Assembly: GCF_007827815.1 (NCBI RefSeq)
Contig: NZ_VITH01000001.1
Location: 620,001-684,000, forward strand
Length of the DNA stretch: 64,000 nt
Source of the DNA: Azospirillum brasilense
GTDB taxonomy: Bacteria; Pseudomonadota; Alphaproteobacteria; Azospirillales; Azospirillaceae
Direction: 5' to 3'
Both the position numbers and the translations under genes were made by a program. Position 1 is the first letter of the stretch. Every line of letters starts with the position of its first letter. Under the pieces are notes generated by a model. That model made no database searches, was not told where the DNA came from, and was given only the letters and a program-made list of their open reading frames with translations. This document shows positions 1 through 7,451 of the stretch, piece by piece.

Positions 1-116
1 GGTTGGACGCGCGCGCCTACCTGATCCGGGTCGAGCGCCGGCTCATGCAGTTCCATTGCGGCGCTCCGCTGGGCATCCCGGCGGAGGCGCAGCCGCCCCG
101 CGAAGCCGCCGAGTAA
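1..116 (+). CDS. C-terminal end of an unidentified protein (partial at window edge)
   Basis: An open frame enters the window from the left and closes with TAA at 114-116; reading starts in frame at base 3. The 37 visible residues run from LDARAYLIRVERRLM to a Pro/Ala/Glu-rich tail ending EAAE. The first part looks helical and charged, the tail looks disordered. GC usage at third positions matches the neighbouring genes, which supports real coding. Too little is visible to name a family. Confidence 0.5.
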   Translation, partial: LDARAYLIRVERRLMQFHCGAPLGIPAEAQPPREAAE

Positions 117-162
117 CCGCAAGAGCGGAGCCGGGCCCTTCCCCCGGCGCTCGGCCCGGCGG

Positions 163-366
163 TCAGTCGCGGCCGCTGGGGGTGTCCGACCGGCCGCGGT
201 CCGGCTCGCCGCCGCGATCCCCGTCCCGGCCACGCTCCCGGCCATCACCCCCGTCCGATGCCTCGTCGCGTTCGCGCTGGCGCTGCCATTGATCGAACTT
301 CTCGGGATCGGTCACCAGATCGATGACGGACGGCTTCCGGTTGCCGTTGTCCTGCTGTGCGGGCAT
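163..366 (-). CDS. Small hypothetical protein, 67 aa
   Basis: The start MPAQQDNGNRKPS is chosen because a clear Shine-Dalgarno (GGAGG, 5-nt spacer) precedes the ATG at 366; longer in-frame starts up to 498 lack one. The N-terminal half has a compact motif, VIDLVTDPEKFDQWQRQRE, resembling a short helical module. The second half is extremely Arg/Gly/Asp-rich and probably disordered. There are no membrane segments and no cysteines. I do not recognise a family. The stop lies 46 bases from the end of the preceding gene, which is on the other strand, so the two are convergent. Confidence 0.5.
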   Translation of the reverse strand: MPAQQDNGNRKPSVIDLVTDPEKFDQWQRQRERDEASDGGDGRERGRDGDRGGEPDRGRSDTPSGRD

Positions 367-491
367 GAACACCTCCATCGTTGCACCACACCTGTCCTTT
401 TGCATCATCAACAGCGCAAAGGGCCCGGAGCACCAAGCCCCGCAAGGGGAGAACCCCGCAAGCACAGCCCTGCTCCTTTGGCGTCCGGTTT

Positions 492-520
492 TTGACACAG
501 CACACCCCCGGCCGAATCCT
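492..520 (+). promoter_or_regulatory. Candidate sigma-70-type promoter for the gene at 559
   Basis: A perfect -35 hexamer TTGACA (492-497) is followed after 17 bases by AATCCT (515-520), a weak -10 with three matches to TATAAT. Spacing is ideal, and the predicted start would fall about 30 bases before the ATG at 559. The weak -10 and GC-rich context make this a candidate only. Confidence 0.3.
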
Positions 521-558
521 TAGCCTGCGACGACGATCAAGACACAGTCGGGGGCGGG

Positions 559-786
559 ATGCTGCGGTTGGGAACACGGGTGAGGTTTGCGGGCCAGGAG
601 GCCCTCGTCGTCGCACGAACCCTTGCCGGTGAGCCGACCTACGACATCCGTCTGGCCGACGGCCGTCTCATCAAATACGCCGCCGAGAGCGACCTGGAAC
701 CGATCGAGGGGGAGGGGTCCGACTCCCCGCCCGCCGCGACGCGGCCATCGGGCTCTGGCGGCTCCACCACGGGGGGCATGCAGTGA
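559..786 (+). CDS. Small hypothetical protein, 75 aa
   Basis: The product begins MLRLGTRVRFAGQEALVVAR and reads as a small beta-barrel-like module of about 50 residues: VRF-G, VVART, YDIRLADGR, IKYAAESDLEPI. That pattern resembles DUF1918/KOW-like or SH3-like small domains. A Ser/Gly/Pro-rich tail follows. It overlaps the next gene by four bases (GTGA), which implies translational coupling and a shared transcript. I cannot assign a function; the coding case rests on frame, composition and the coupled junction. Confidence 0.5.
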   Translation: MLRLGTRVRFAGQEALVVARTLAGEPTYDIRLADGRLIKYAAESDLEPIEGEGSDSPPAATRPSGSGGSTTGGMQ

Positions 787-1094
787 CCCGCGACGACTTC
801 CCCTATTCGCTCCAGCCCTACGCCATGCCTGACGACGGCGGCGACGGGACGCAGGACAGCGACGGCTGGACGCTGGTGCTGTTCCGCGCCGCCGACGAGG
901 CGGAGCGGCTGTGGTTCCGCGATCACGGATTCGCCATGGAGGGCCGCCGCTGGGTCCGCCACGCGCCGGCTCCGGACGACGCCGCGGACACGCCGGCCCC
1001 CGCGGACGCCTCCGACGATCCCGACATCGGAGACCGTGAATCCGACGACCGGGCGCCGACCGGTGGCGGGCCCGCGCCGGACGTCGCCGCCTGA
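783..1094 (+). CDS. Small hypothetical acidic protein, 103 aa
   Basis: The GTG start overlaps the stop of the previous gene. A folded-looking core of about 55 residues carries aromatic and charged positions (DDFPYSLQPY, WTLVLFRAADEAERLWFRDHGF, RRWVRHAP). An Asp/Ala/Pro-rich disordered tail follows. There is no signal peptide or membrane segment. It probably belongs to a two-gene unit with the gene at 559; the next large gene begins 66 bases downstream. No family is recognised. Confidence 0.5.
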   Translation: MTRDDFPYSLQPYAMPDDGGDGTQDSDGWTLVLFRAADEAERLWFRDHGFAMEGRRWVRHAPAPDDAADTPAPADASDDPDIGDRESDDRAPTGGGPAPDVAA

Positions 1095-1160
1095 TTTTCT
1101 GCTCCGGCGTCCGCGGCCTGATCCAGTGCCGGCGCCCCTGTTCGCGGACACGCACGCCCC

Positions 1161-3383
1161 ATGCCCGACAGCCTCGACTTCGACCGGAACGAGCTTGCCC
1201 CCCTCCGACTGGGCTCCAGTGATTTGCCGCAAGGCGATCGGGCTCAGGGCGATCGGACCCAAGGCGATCGGACCCAGGGCGATTCGCCCGCCGGCGACCC
1301 GCCTCCGGGCGATCGTCACCGGCCCGCCCCCGCCGCGACGGTTCCGCAGACCGCTTTGATCCGGCGGTTGCGCCGTGCGGCCTCGGGCAACGTCCCGGCG
1401 CCGGAAGGCGTGACGCTTCGCCAGGCACAGCAGCGCGAGGTGATGGTCGGCGCCCATCTGACCCTGAGCATCGACTGGGCGACGGAGGTGGAGGTCCGGC
1501 TGGGCGCGGAGATGGTGCGATTCGCCATCTATTGCCGCAACGCCGCCGAGTTGAACGCGACGCTGGCCCGCGATCTCGACGCCGAGGCCGCCTCGCTGGA
1601 GACCGCCCACCGCTTCGCCACGCTGCTCGGCCCACTGGACGAGCGGGTCGAGGCGATGGCCGCGGCTGAGGAGCCGCTGCCGCCCCTGCCCTCGCTGCGT
1701 GGCCCCTACTACCTGCACGAGGTCTGCACCGGCTGCAACGGCGGCGGGGTGCGCGCCTGCGGCGGCGACGGCTGCCGCGGCGGCAAGATCCGCTGCACCC
1801 ACAGCGCGACGGCCGAAGCGCCGGACTGCCCGGAGTGCGGCGGACGCGGCCAGCACCGCTGCCCGGTCTGCGCGGGAGACGGCGTGGTCGCCTGCGAGTC
1901 CTGCGGCGGGGTCGGGCAGTTCACCCACATCCACCACCCTCGCCTGACCGCCCACCCCTCCTACAGCCTGACCGCCCCGCCGGACGCCCCGGCGGCTGTG
2001 CGGATGGCGCTGGAGGAGGCCGGCTTCGCCGGTTTCGCGGCGCTCGCCAACCCCGCCCCCGCCACGGTGCGCCATTCCGGCACGCAGCTCCTCTACCAGC
2101 GCAGCGGCACGCTGACGGTGGTGGCGCTGTCCTGGGAGTGCGACGGCGTGCCGTTCGAGGTGGAAACCGTCGGGCCGGACGGCGACTCCGCTCCCCTCCC
2201 CCCCTTCCTGGACACCGTTCTGGCCCCGGTTCTGGAGCGCATCGCGGCGCTGCCGCCCGCCGACGCCTTCGCCCTGGCCGGCGCCTACCGGCTGACCCGC
2301 TCGGTCGCCGAGGCGGTGCTCGACGGCCGGGAGCCGGACGCCGCGGCGATCGTCGCCGACCATGAGGGCTGCGTCAGCCCCGCCTTCGTGATGGAGTGCG
2401 CCGCCGTCCTGGCGGAGCGCTTCGCCGAGACCAGCCGCACCGCCGTGGCGCGGAGCTGGATCGCCGCGGCGGGGCTGCTCGCCCTGGTCCTGCTGCTGGT
2501 GGCGGGGGTGGACGGGCCGGCCCTGCTGACCGGCGCGACGCCCGAGCAGCCCGCCCCGGCGGCGCTGCGGCTCGGCTGGGACATCGGGCTTCCCATCATT
2601 GCCGGGCTGGGCCTGTGGATGCTGGTGCGCGGGGTGGTGCGCGGCGCGCTGGGCGCGGTCTTCGGCGGGCCGGTCCGCGCGCCGGACCAGGGCTCCTGGC
2701 CGCTCGTCCTGCTGTCCGCCGCGGCGGTGCTGCATCTCGGCCTGCTGACCTGGTGGAACGGCGGGCCGGGCTTCAGCCGCCTCAACCACCGGCTGGACGT
2801 GGAGGCGATCACCGAGGGCCGCGCGCCGATGCCCGCCCCACGCGTCCTGACGCCGGAGGAGCGAATCATGGCGGCGCAGCGGGCGCTGGCCCGGCTGGGG
2901 CGCTACGACGGGGCCATCGATGGCAAGATGGGCGAAGGCACGCGGACCGGGCTGGCCAGCCTGACCGGGCTGATCGACACGCCGCCCGGCGTGGCGCCCG
3001 AGGACCCGCTGGATCTGGCGGTGGCCATCGCCGCCGACCGGGTGGCCATCAATGTCCGGACGCCGGAGCTGCTGGTCGGGCCGGGCTGGAGCAACGCCAC
3101 CCGCCTGCGGATGAGCCAGGATGACCAGGCGCAGGTCGCCGGGGCCTTTCTCGGCGCGCTCGCCGCGTCGGGCACGGAGCGGGCGTCCATGGGCCAGGAG
3201 TGGATGTCGGGCGACCGCTTGCGCTCCGGCGTGGTCACCGTGACGGGCCGCATCGCCGACCCGAAGGACCGCGGGCGCCTGTGCTTCGGACTGACCCACG
3301 TCGTGACCACCCCCGCCGGCCGGGACCCCGGGGCGCCGCTGCGCACCTGCCGGACCGCCGGAAACTGGACCCTGGAGGAATGA
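1161..3383 (+). CDS. Large membrane protein with DnaJ-type Cys-rich fingers and a peptidoglycan-binding-like C-terminal helix bundle
   Basis: The product is 740 aa. In order there is a low-complexity N-terminus with tandem GDRxQ pentapeptides (residues 24-55), and a soluble region of about 130 residues. A Cys-rich region follows at about residues 188-255 with repeated CxxCxGxG-like units (CTGCNGGG, CPECGGRG, CPVCAGDG, CESCGGVG), the zinc-finger style of DnaJ. Next come a second soluble domain and three hydrophobic segments at about 430-450, 473-495 and 513-533. A segment near 570-605 (ALARLGRYDGAIDGKMGEGTR) matches the repeat of peptidoglycan-binding type 1 domains. There is no J-domain, so it is not DnaJ. 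No strong Shine-Dalgarno precedes the ATG at 1161; the true start could lie further in and exclude the repeats. The function is unknown. The architecture suggests an envelope protein with a zinc-dependent cytoplasmic part. Confidence 0.75.
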   Translation: MPDSLDFDRNELAPLRLGSSDLPQGDRAQGDRTQGDRTQGDSPAGDPPPGDRHRPAPAATVPQTALIRRLRRAASGNVPAPEGVTLRQAQQREVMVGAHLTLSIDWATEVEVRLGAEMVRFAIYCRNAAELNATLARDLDAEAASLETAHRFATLLGPLDERVEAMAAAEEPLPPLPSLRGPYYLHEVCTGCNGGGVRACGGDGCRGGKIRCTHSATAEAPDCPECGGRGQHRCPVCAGDGVVACESCGGVGQFTHIHHPRLTAHPSYSLTAPPDAPAAVRMALEEAGFAGFAALANPAPATVRHSGTQLLYQRSGTLTVVALSWECDGVPFEVETVGPDGDSAPLPPFLDTVLAPVLERIAALPPADAFALAGAYRLTRSVAEAVLDGREPDAAAIVADHEGCVSPAFVMECAAVLAERFAETSRTAVARSWIAAAGLLALVLLLVAGVDGPALLTGATPEQPAPAALRLGWDIGLPIIAGLGLWMLVRGVVRGALGAVFGGPVRAPDQGSWPLVLLSAAAVLHLGLLTWWNGGPGFSRLNHRLDVEAITEGRAPMPAPRVLTPEERIMAAQRALARLGRYDGAIDGKMGEGTRTGLASLTGLIDTPPGVAPEDPLDLAVAIAADRVAINVRTPELLVGPGWSNATRLRMSQDDQAQVAGAFLGALAASGTERASMGQEWMSGDRLRSGVVTVTGRIADPKDRGRLCFGLTHVVTTPAGRDPGAPLRTCRTAGNWTLEE
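1231..1320 (+). repeat. Six tandem 15-bp units with consensus close to AGGGCGATCGGACCC
   Basis: Units start at 1231, 1246, 1261, 1276, 1291 and 1306. The first three differ at only a few positions; the last three are diverged. The length is a multiple of three, so the array is read in frame as GDRxQ-like pentapeptides in the gene at 1161. A related four-unit array lies at 37829-37888 inside an unrelated histidine kinase gene. Confidence 0.8.
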
Positions 3384-3424
3384 CGGGGGATGAGGGGGAA
3401 CGAGGCCCGCGTCTTGCGGGCATG

Positions 3425-3452
3425 AAAAAGGGGCCTGAGAAGGCCCCGATTT
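3425..3452. terminator. Bidirectional intrinsic terminator
   Basis: The stem GGGGCCT/AGGCCCC (3430-3436 with 3441-3447) closes a GAGA loop. Read rightward it is followed by GATTTTC; read leftward it is followed by five Ts. It lies between the convergent 740-aa gene and tRNA-Leu and can serve both. A second GC hairpin (CCCGC...GCGGG) sits just before it. Confidence 0.75.
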
Positions 3453-3486
3453 TCATTGTCGTCCGGCGATGCGCCGACGATAGGGA

Positions 3487-3573
3487 TGGTGCGGTCGAGA
3501 AGACTCGAACTTCCACAGCATTTCTGCCACAGCGACCTCAACGCTGCGCGTCTACCAATTCCGCCACGACCGC
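3487..3573 (-). tRNA. tRNA-Leu, anticodon GAG
   Basis: Read on the minus strand the gene starts GCGGTCG at 3573, and this pairs with CGACCGC at the 3' end. It has the D-arm signature GTGGCGGAATTGGTAGACGC and the anticodon loop TTGAGGT. A long variable arm of the class II type is present, and so is TTCGAGTC in the T-arm. The 3' ACCA (discriminator plus CCA) is encoded. The length is 87 nt. GAG reads CTC and CTT leucine codons, CTC being common in this genome. Confidence 0.95.
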
Positions 3574-4051
3574 AACTTCATCGTTTCAACGGAGCGGGCA
3601 CAAACACCCAACCCATTGAATTAGCTTGCTTTCCTAAGCGGGACGTTACGCGGCGCCGCGTCGGATTGCAACAACTTTCTCAGGGTGCGGCCAAGCCGCC
3701 GACCAGCCGTTTCCGGCCCGCCCGCGCACCCATCGTGCGCGCCGCGCCCTGTTATCGCATTCCCGGGGGATAAGCAAGCGGGATGCACCAGCCGGACACA
3801 CTCGCCGGTCGAGCGAGCGCGTCGCCACACCCTTTAGTTTTGCCACAGCAACAAGATGCCGACATTCGGGGGAAAACCCGAAAGTGAGGCCCCGCACCAC
3901 ACGATGATGCGGCGCAAAAATTTGGCTTCATGCGTTAACAGCGCTGTTTTCGACATTTTGTGACTCCTTTTGGCGTTTTCCGCCCGAAGCCGCGGTGCTA
4001 TCGTTCGCCATCAGTTGTCCAATTGTTGGACCAAACTTCGGCGGCGCGATC
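3574..4051. other. Intergenic region between tRNA-Leu and the GntR gene (478 bp)
   Basis: No credible gene is seen: the short open frames here have shadow-like composition. The right half is less GC-rich than the genome and probably carries the regulator's promoter. It holds a perfect 12-bp palindrome AACAGCGCTGTT at 3937-3948, and the inverted repeat at 4017-4031 that is listed separately. Confidence 0.6.
4017..4031. promoter_or_regulatory. Candidate GntR operator: GTCCAA-TTG-TTGGAC inverted repeat
   Basis: A perfect 6-bp inverted repeat with a 3-bp centre lies 20 bases before the ATG of the GntR/FadR-type regulator; flanking TT/AA partly extend the dyad. FadR-subfamily proteins bind short dyads with a TGGNNNNNCCA or TNGTNNNACNA logic. 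Its position in the leader suggests autoregulation. No copy with this sequence was found before the dctP-like or uxaA genes. Confidence 0.5.
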
Positions 4052-4744
4052 ATGAACGGCGTCTCAACCGTCAAGGCCATCTTCGAAGAGCTTCGCAAGG
4101 AGATCCCCGAGCGCTACCAGCCCGGCGATCTGCTTCCGAACGAACGCCTGCTGGCCGAGCGGTTCGGCGTCAGCCGCAACACGATCCGCGAAGTCATCAT
4201 TTTCCTCGAAGCCTATGGCTTGGTGGAGAAGACGCAGCGCGGCCCGCGCGCCAGCAAGCCGGACATCGAAGCGATGTTCCGCATTCTCGATCAATGCTTC
4301 GACCGCAGCGTCAAGACCTGTCGGGAAGTCTTGCAGTTCCGCCGGATCATCGAGATCGGCGTGCTGCCCGAAGTGGTCCGGCACATCACCGATGCGGAGA
4401 TCGACGGGCTCAACCGTCTGGCGGAAGACATGGAGCACCAGTTGACGGTGCGCGAGGCGGCGGAGGTGGACTTCCGCTTCCACGCCGCCATCGTCGCCGC
4501 ATCGCGCAACTCCATGTTGCAGAAGATGTATCAGGCGATGTCTCAGCCGATGATCTATTACATGGAGATCGGCAAGAGCAACGCGGTGATCGGGCCGACC
4601 ACGGTCGATTATCATCGCCAGATCATCGCAGCGCTGCGTGAGCGCTCCGTCGAGAAGGCCGTCGAGGCCAGCAACGCCCATTTCCATTTCAGCGAGAGCG
4701 TGTTCAACCAGGAAGCGCAGCCGAAGGCCGCGCCCACGCCCTGA
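4052..4744 (+). CDS. GntR-family (FadR subfamily, FCD domain) transcriptional regulator
   Basis: The product is 230 aa. Residues 1-75 form a GntR winged helix: an L-PNERLLAERFGVSRNTIREV core with recognition helix SRNTIREVIIFLEAYGLVE. The remainder is an FCD ligand-binding domain rich in helices, with RRIIEIGVLPEVV, DFRFHAAI and a DYHRQIIAAL segment. These include the Asp and His positions that usually bind a metal and an organic acid. An internal start at 4052 fits the domain boundary better than the longer frame opening at 3995. The dehydrogenase gene follows after 32 bases, so it is probably the local repressor of the aldonate/hexuronate genes, with a sugar acid as inducer (inferred). A dyad in its leader suggests autoregulation. 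Confidence 0.85.
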   Translation: MNGVSTVKAIFEELRKEIPERYQPGDLLPNERLLAERFGVSRNTIREVIIFLEAYGLVEKTQRGPRASKPDIEAMFRILDQCFDRSVKTCREVLQFRRIIEIGVLPEVVRHITDAEIDGLNRLAEDMEHQLTVREAAEVDFRFHAAIVAASRNSMLQKMYQAMSQPMIYYMEIGKSNAVIGPTTVDYHRQIIAALRERSVEKAVEASNAHFHFSESVFNQEAQPKAAPTP

Positions 4745-4776
4745 ACACGTCCGCTTCCTAAAAAAGGACATCACCT

Positions 4777-5793
4777 GTGAAAGCACTGATGATCGAAGGC
4801 GTGGACGTCTGCGCGATCCACGAGGTGGCCGAGCCGACCCCCGGCCCCGGCGAGGTGCTGCTGGCCATCCGCCACGTCGCCCTGTGCGGCAGCGACCTCA
4901 GCACCTTCAAGGGGCTGAACCCGCTGGTTTCCCTGCCGCGCATTCCCGGCCACGAGATCGGCGGCGAGATCGCCGCGGTCGGCGAGGGCGTTCCGGCCGA
5001 GTACACCGTGGGCCGGCGCGCCATCGTCATTCCCTACACCGCCTGCGGCACCTGCCCGTCCTGCCGCAAGGGCCGGGTCAACGCCTGCCGCAGCAACCGC
5101 ACGCTCGGCGTGCAGCAGAACGGCGGTCTGGCCGAGCGCATCGTCCTGCCCTATGGCAAGCTGATCCTGAACGACACGCTGGCGCCGCGCCATCTGGCGC
5201 TGGTCGAGCCGCTGTCGGTCGGCTTCCACGCCGCGGCGCGCGGCCGCGTCGAGGCGGCCGACACCGTGCTGGTGCTGGGCTGCGGGATGATCGGCATGGG
5301 CGCCATCGCCGGCTCCGTCCATCGCGGCGCCACGGTGATCGCCGTGGACATCGGCGAGGCGAAGACCGGTCTGGCCCGCCGCTACGGCGCCGCCCACACC
5401 ATCGACGCCGCCAAGGAGGACGTGTCCGCCCGCGTCCTGGAACTGACCAACGGCGACGGCGCCGACGTGGTGATCGAGGCGGTCGGCCTGCCTGCCACCT
5501 TCACCCAGGCCATCGACCTCGTGTCCTTCGCCGGCCGCGTCGTCTACATCGGCTACGCCAAGGAGCCGGTGTCCTACAAGACGCAGTTCTTCAACCTGAA
5601 GGAGCTGGACATCATGGGGTCGCGCAACGCGACCTCCGAGGATTTCCAGGCCGTCATCCGCTACCTCGAAACGCTCGACCACGCCCCCGACGACCTGATC
5701 TCCAAGGTCTTCCCCTTCGAGGAGGCCGACAAGGCCCTGCCCTACTGGGCCAAGGAGCGTGACACCACCGTCAAGGTGATGATCGAGCGCTGA
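4777..5793 (+). CDS. Zinc-dependent medium-chain alcohol dehydrogenase, L-galactonate 5-dehydrogenase (LgoD)-like
   Basis: The product is 338 aa and starts with GTG after AAAAAGGA. Catalytic zinc ligands are seen at Cys37, His59-Glu60 (GHE) and Glu144; structural zinc Cys90, Cys93, Cys96 and Cys104; and a Rossmann GxGxxG-like motif at 168-173. The stretches around IPYTAC-TCPSC, GVQQNGG and GSRNATSEDF strongly recall E. coli LgoD (YjjN), which oxidises L-galactonate to D-tagaturonate with NAD+; that comparison is from memory. The presence of UxaB and UxaA, which act on tagaturonate and altronate, supports the reading. Related L-idonate, sorbitol or threonine dehydrogenases remain possible. A GC hairpin at 5801-5823 follows the gene. 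Confidence 0.8.
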   Translation: MKALMIEGVDVCAIHEVAEPTPGPGEVLLAIRHVALCGSDLSTFKGLNPLVSLPRIPGHEIGGEIAAVGEGVPAEYTVGRRAIVIPYTACGTCPSCRKGRVNACRSNRTLGVQQNGGLAERIVLPYGKLILNDTLAPRHLALVEPLSVGFHAAARGRVEAADTVLVLGCGMIGMGAIAGSVHRGATVIAVDIGEAKTGLARRYGAAHTIDAAKEDVSARVLELTNGDGADVVIEAVGLPATFTQAIDLVSFAGRVVYIGYAKEPVSYKTQFFNLKELDIMGSRNATSEDFQAVIRYLETLDHAPDDLISKVFPFEEADKALPYWAKERDTTVKVMIER

Positions 5794-5800
5794 CCCTTCC

Positions 5801-5823
5801 GGCGGCGCCCGCAAGGCGCCGCC
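5801..5823 (+). terminator. GC-rich hairpin after the dehydrogenase gene, weak or attenuating
   Basis: GGCGGCGCC pairs perfectly with GGCGCCGCC across a 5-nt loop, starting 8 bases after the stop codon. No T-run follows, so it may be a stabilising 3' structure or partial attenuator rather than a full terminator. Confidence 0.4.
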
Positions 5824-5947
5824 GTCATCTGAACTGCCGCGGCGGGGCGTGCCGGTCCCGCCGCCGGGTCCCGCCTTGTCGGCGGGCCTCGTCCCTGGGC
5901 CACGTCCGCAGACGGGCTCTCCGGCATCCACTATGGAGGAAATAACA

Positions 5948-6922
5948 ATGAAGCGCTTTTTGGCGTCTGCCCTTGCCGCGTGCGTGCTGTCGATCGGTGC
6001 CGCGCCCGGCGCCATGGCCAAGACCGAGATCATGGTCGCCTACGAGAACAACCCAGGCGAGCCGCTTGACCGGGTGATGCATCACTGGGCCGACCTTCTG
6101 AAGGAGAAGAGCAAGGGCGAAGTCACCCTGAAGCTGTTCCCGAGTTCCCAGCTGGGCGCCAAGAAGGACGTGATGGAGCAGGCGATGATGGGCATGAACG
6201 TCATCACCCTGTCCGACGTCGGCTTCCTGCAGGATTACGACCCGGACCTCGGCGTTCTGTTCGGCCCGTACCTGACCGACGACCCCCAGAAGCTCTTCAA
6301 GATCTACGAGAGCGACTGGTTCAAGAAGAAGGACGAGGCGCTGCGCAAGAAGGGCGTGCACATCGTCATGTCCAACTACCTGTACGGCGTCCGCCACATC
6401 CTCGCCAAGAAGCCGATCAACACGCCCGAGGACCTCAAGGGCATGAAGATCCGCGTCCCGAACAACGTGATGCAGATCAAGACGATCGAGGCGATGGGCG
6501 CCACCGCGACGCCGATGCCGCTGGGCGAGGTCTATCCGGCCCTGACCACCGGCCTGATCGACGGCGTGGAGAACCCGATCTCCGTGCTGTACGGCGCCAA
6601 GCTGCATGAGCAGGCCAAGTATCTCAGCCTCGTCGGCTATCTGACCAACACCTCGGTGTGGGTCGGCGGCGAAGCCTTCTTCAGCAAGCTGCCGGCGGAT
6701 GTCGTGAAGATGGTCCACGAGACCGGCTACGAGGCCGGCCTCTACAGCCAGAAGCTGGCCGCCGAGCAGGACGCCGAGTTCATCGAGAAGATGAAGGCGA
6801 CCGGCGTCACAGTGATCCAGCCGGACCCGGCGCCGTTCCGCGAGGCCACCAAGGTCGTCTACACCCAGTTCCCCAAGTGGTCGGCCGGCCTGTACGAACA
6901 GATCCAGAAGGACCTCAAGTAA
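5948..6922 (+). CDS. TRAP transporter substrate-binding protein (DctP family)
   Basis: This is a 324-aa periplasmic receptor that delivers an organic acid to the TRAP permease. The start at 5948 has GGAGG 8 bases upstream and opens a classic signal peptide (MKRFLASALAACVLSIG...AMA). The mature protein shows DctP hallmarks: FPSSQLGAKKDVMEQ, a DLKGMKIRVPNN segment with the conserved carboxylate-binding Arg (about residue 169), and PLGEVYPALTTGLIDGVENP. The DctQ and DctM subunits follow directly. The downstream uxaA and uxaB and the upstream LgoD-like gene suggest an aldonate or hexuronate substrate (inferred). Confidence 0.93.
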   Translation: MKRFLASALAACVLSIGAAPGAMAKTEIMVAYENNPGEPLDRVMHHWADLLKEKSKGEVTLKLFPSSQLGAKKDVMEQAMMGMNVITLSDVGFLQDYDPDLGVLFGPYLTDDPQKLFKIYESDWFKKKDEALRKKGVHIVMSNYLYGVRHILAKKPINTPEDLKGMKIRVPNNVMQIKTIEAMGATATPMPLGEVYPALTTGLIDGVENPISVLYGAKLHEQAKYLSLVGYLTNTSVWVGGEAFFSKLPADVVKMVHETGYEAGLYSQKLAAEQDAEFIEKMKATGVTVIQPDPAPFREATKVVYTQFPKWSAGLYEQIQKDLK

Positions 6923-6980
6923 AAATAAGCAAACCCGGGCGGGGCTGCCGTCCCGCCCGGATCGTTTGGAGGATTGTGCC

Positions 6981-7451
6981 ATGGAGTTGATCCGGCGTTT
7001 GCCATCGGTCATCGCGGGAACCGCGCTGGCCGGTCTGGTGGTGATGACCATCGTGGCGGTGTTCGCGCGCTATCTCTTCGACGCTCCGCTGCATTGGGGC
7101 GAGGAGATGTCCGGGCTTCTGATGATCTGGATCATCATGATCGGCGCCATCGTCGCCGAGCGTGACGGCCAGCATCTCGAAATCCCGCTGTTCGTGGACC
7201 TGCTGCCCACCCGCATCCGGGCGGCCGTCGATCTGGCCATTTCGGCCCTGTCGATCCTGGTTCTCGGCTATGCCGGCTGGCTCGGTTACCTGCTGGCCCA
7301 GAGCGCCCAATACAAGCTGACGGAAATTCTTCAGATCTCCTGGTTCTGGATCGACATTGCCGTTCCGGTCGGTGCGATTGGCCTCGTCGCCTATCTTCTG
7401 CATCGCTGCTTTATTGACATCATGGTGATCGTGAAGGGGGAAGCGCCATGA
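6981..7451 (+). CDS. TRAP transporter small membrane subunit (DctQ family)
   Basis: The product is 156 aa with four predicted transmembrane segments. The first starts at residue 9; the typical DctQ motif VFARYLFDAPLHWGEEMSG follows, then a W-rich second segment. The ATG at 6981 has TTGGAGG 8 bases before it; an earlier in-frame TTG overlaps that ribosome site and is rejected. It overlaps the DctM gene by four bases (ATGA). The subunit bridges receptor and large permease in the inner membrane. Confidence 0.92.
   Translation: MELIRRLPSVIAGTALAGLVVMTIVAVFARYLFDAPLHWGEEMSGLLMIWIIMIGAIVAERDGQHLEIPLFVDLLPTRIRAAVDLAISALSILVLGYAGWLGYLLAQSAQYKLTEILQISWFWIDIAVPVGAIGLVAYLLHRCFIDIMVIVKGEAP

Noticed and set aside
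520..3299. Very long reverse-strand open frames (for example 639-3299 and 520-1635)
   Set aside because: They are antisense shadows of the 740-aa gene and its neighbours: composition is dominated by Arg/Gly/Ala/His as in GC-rich antisense frames, and they would overlap real genes with better motifs.
3456..3900. Short open frames around and after tRNA-Leu
   Set aside because: They cover the tRNA or its flank, and composition is not protein-like.
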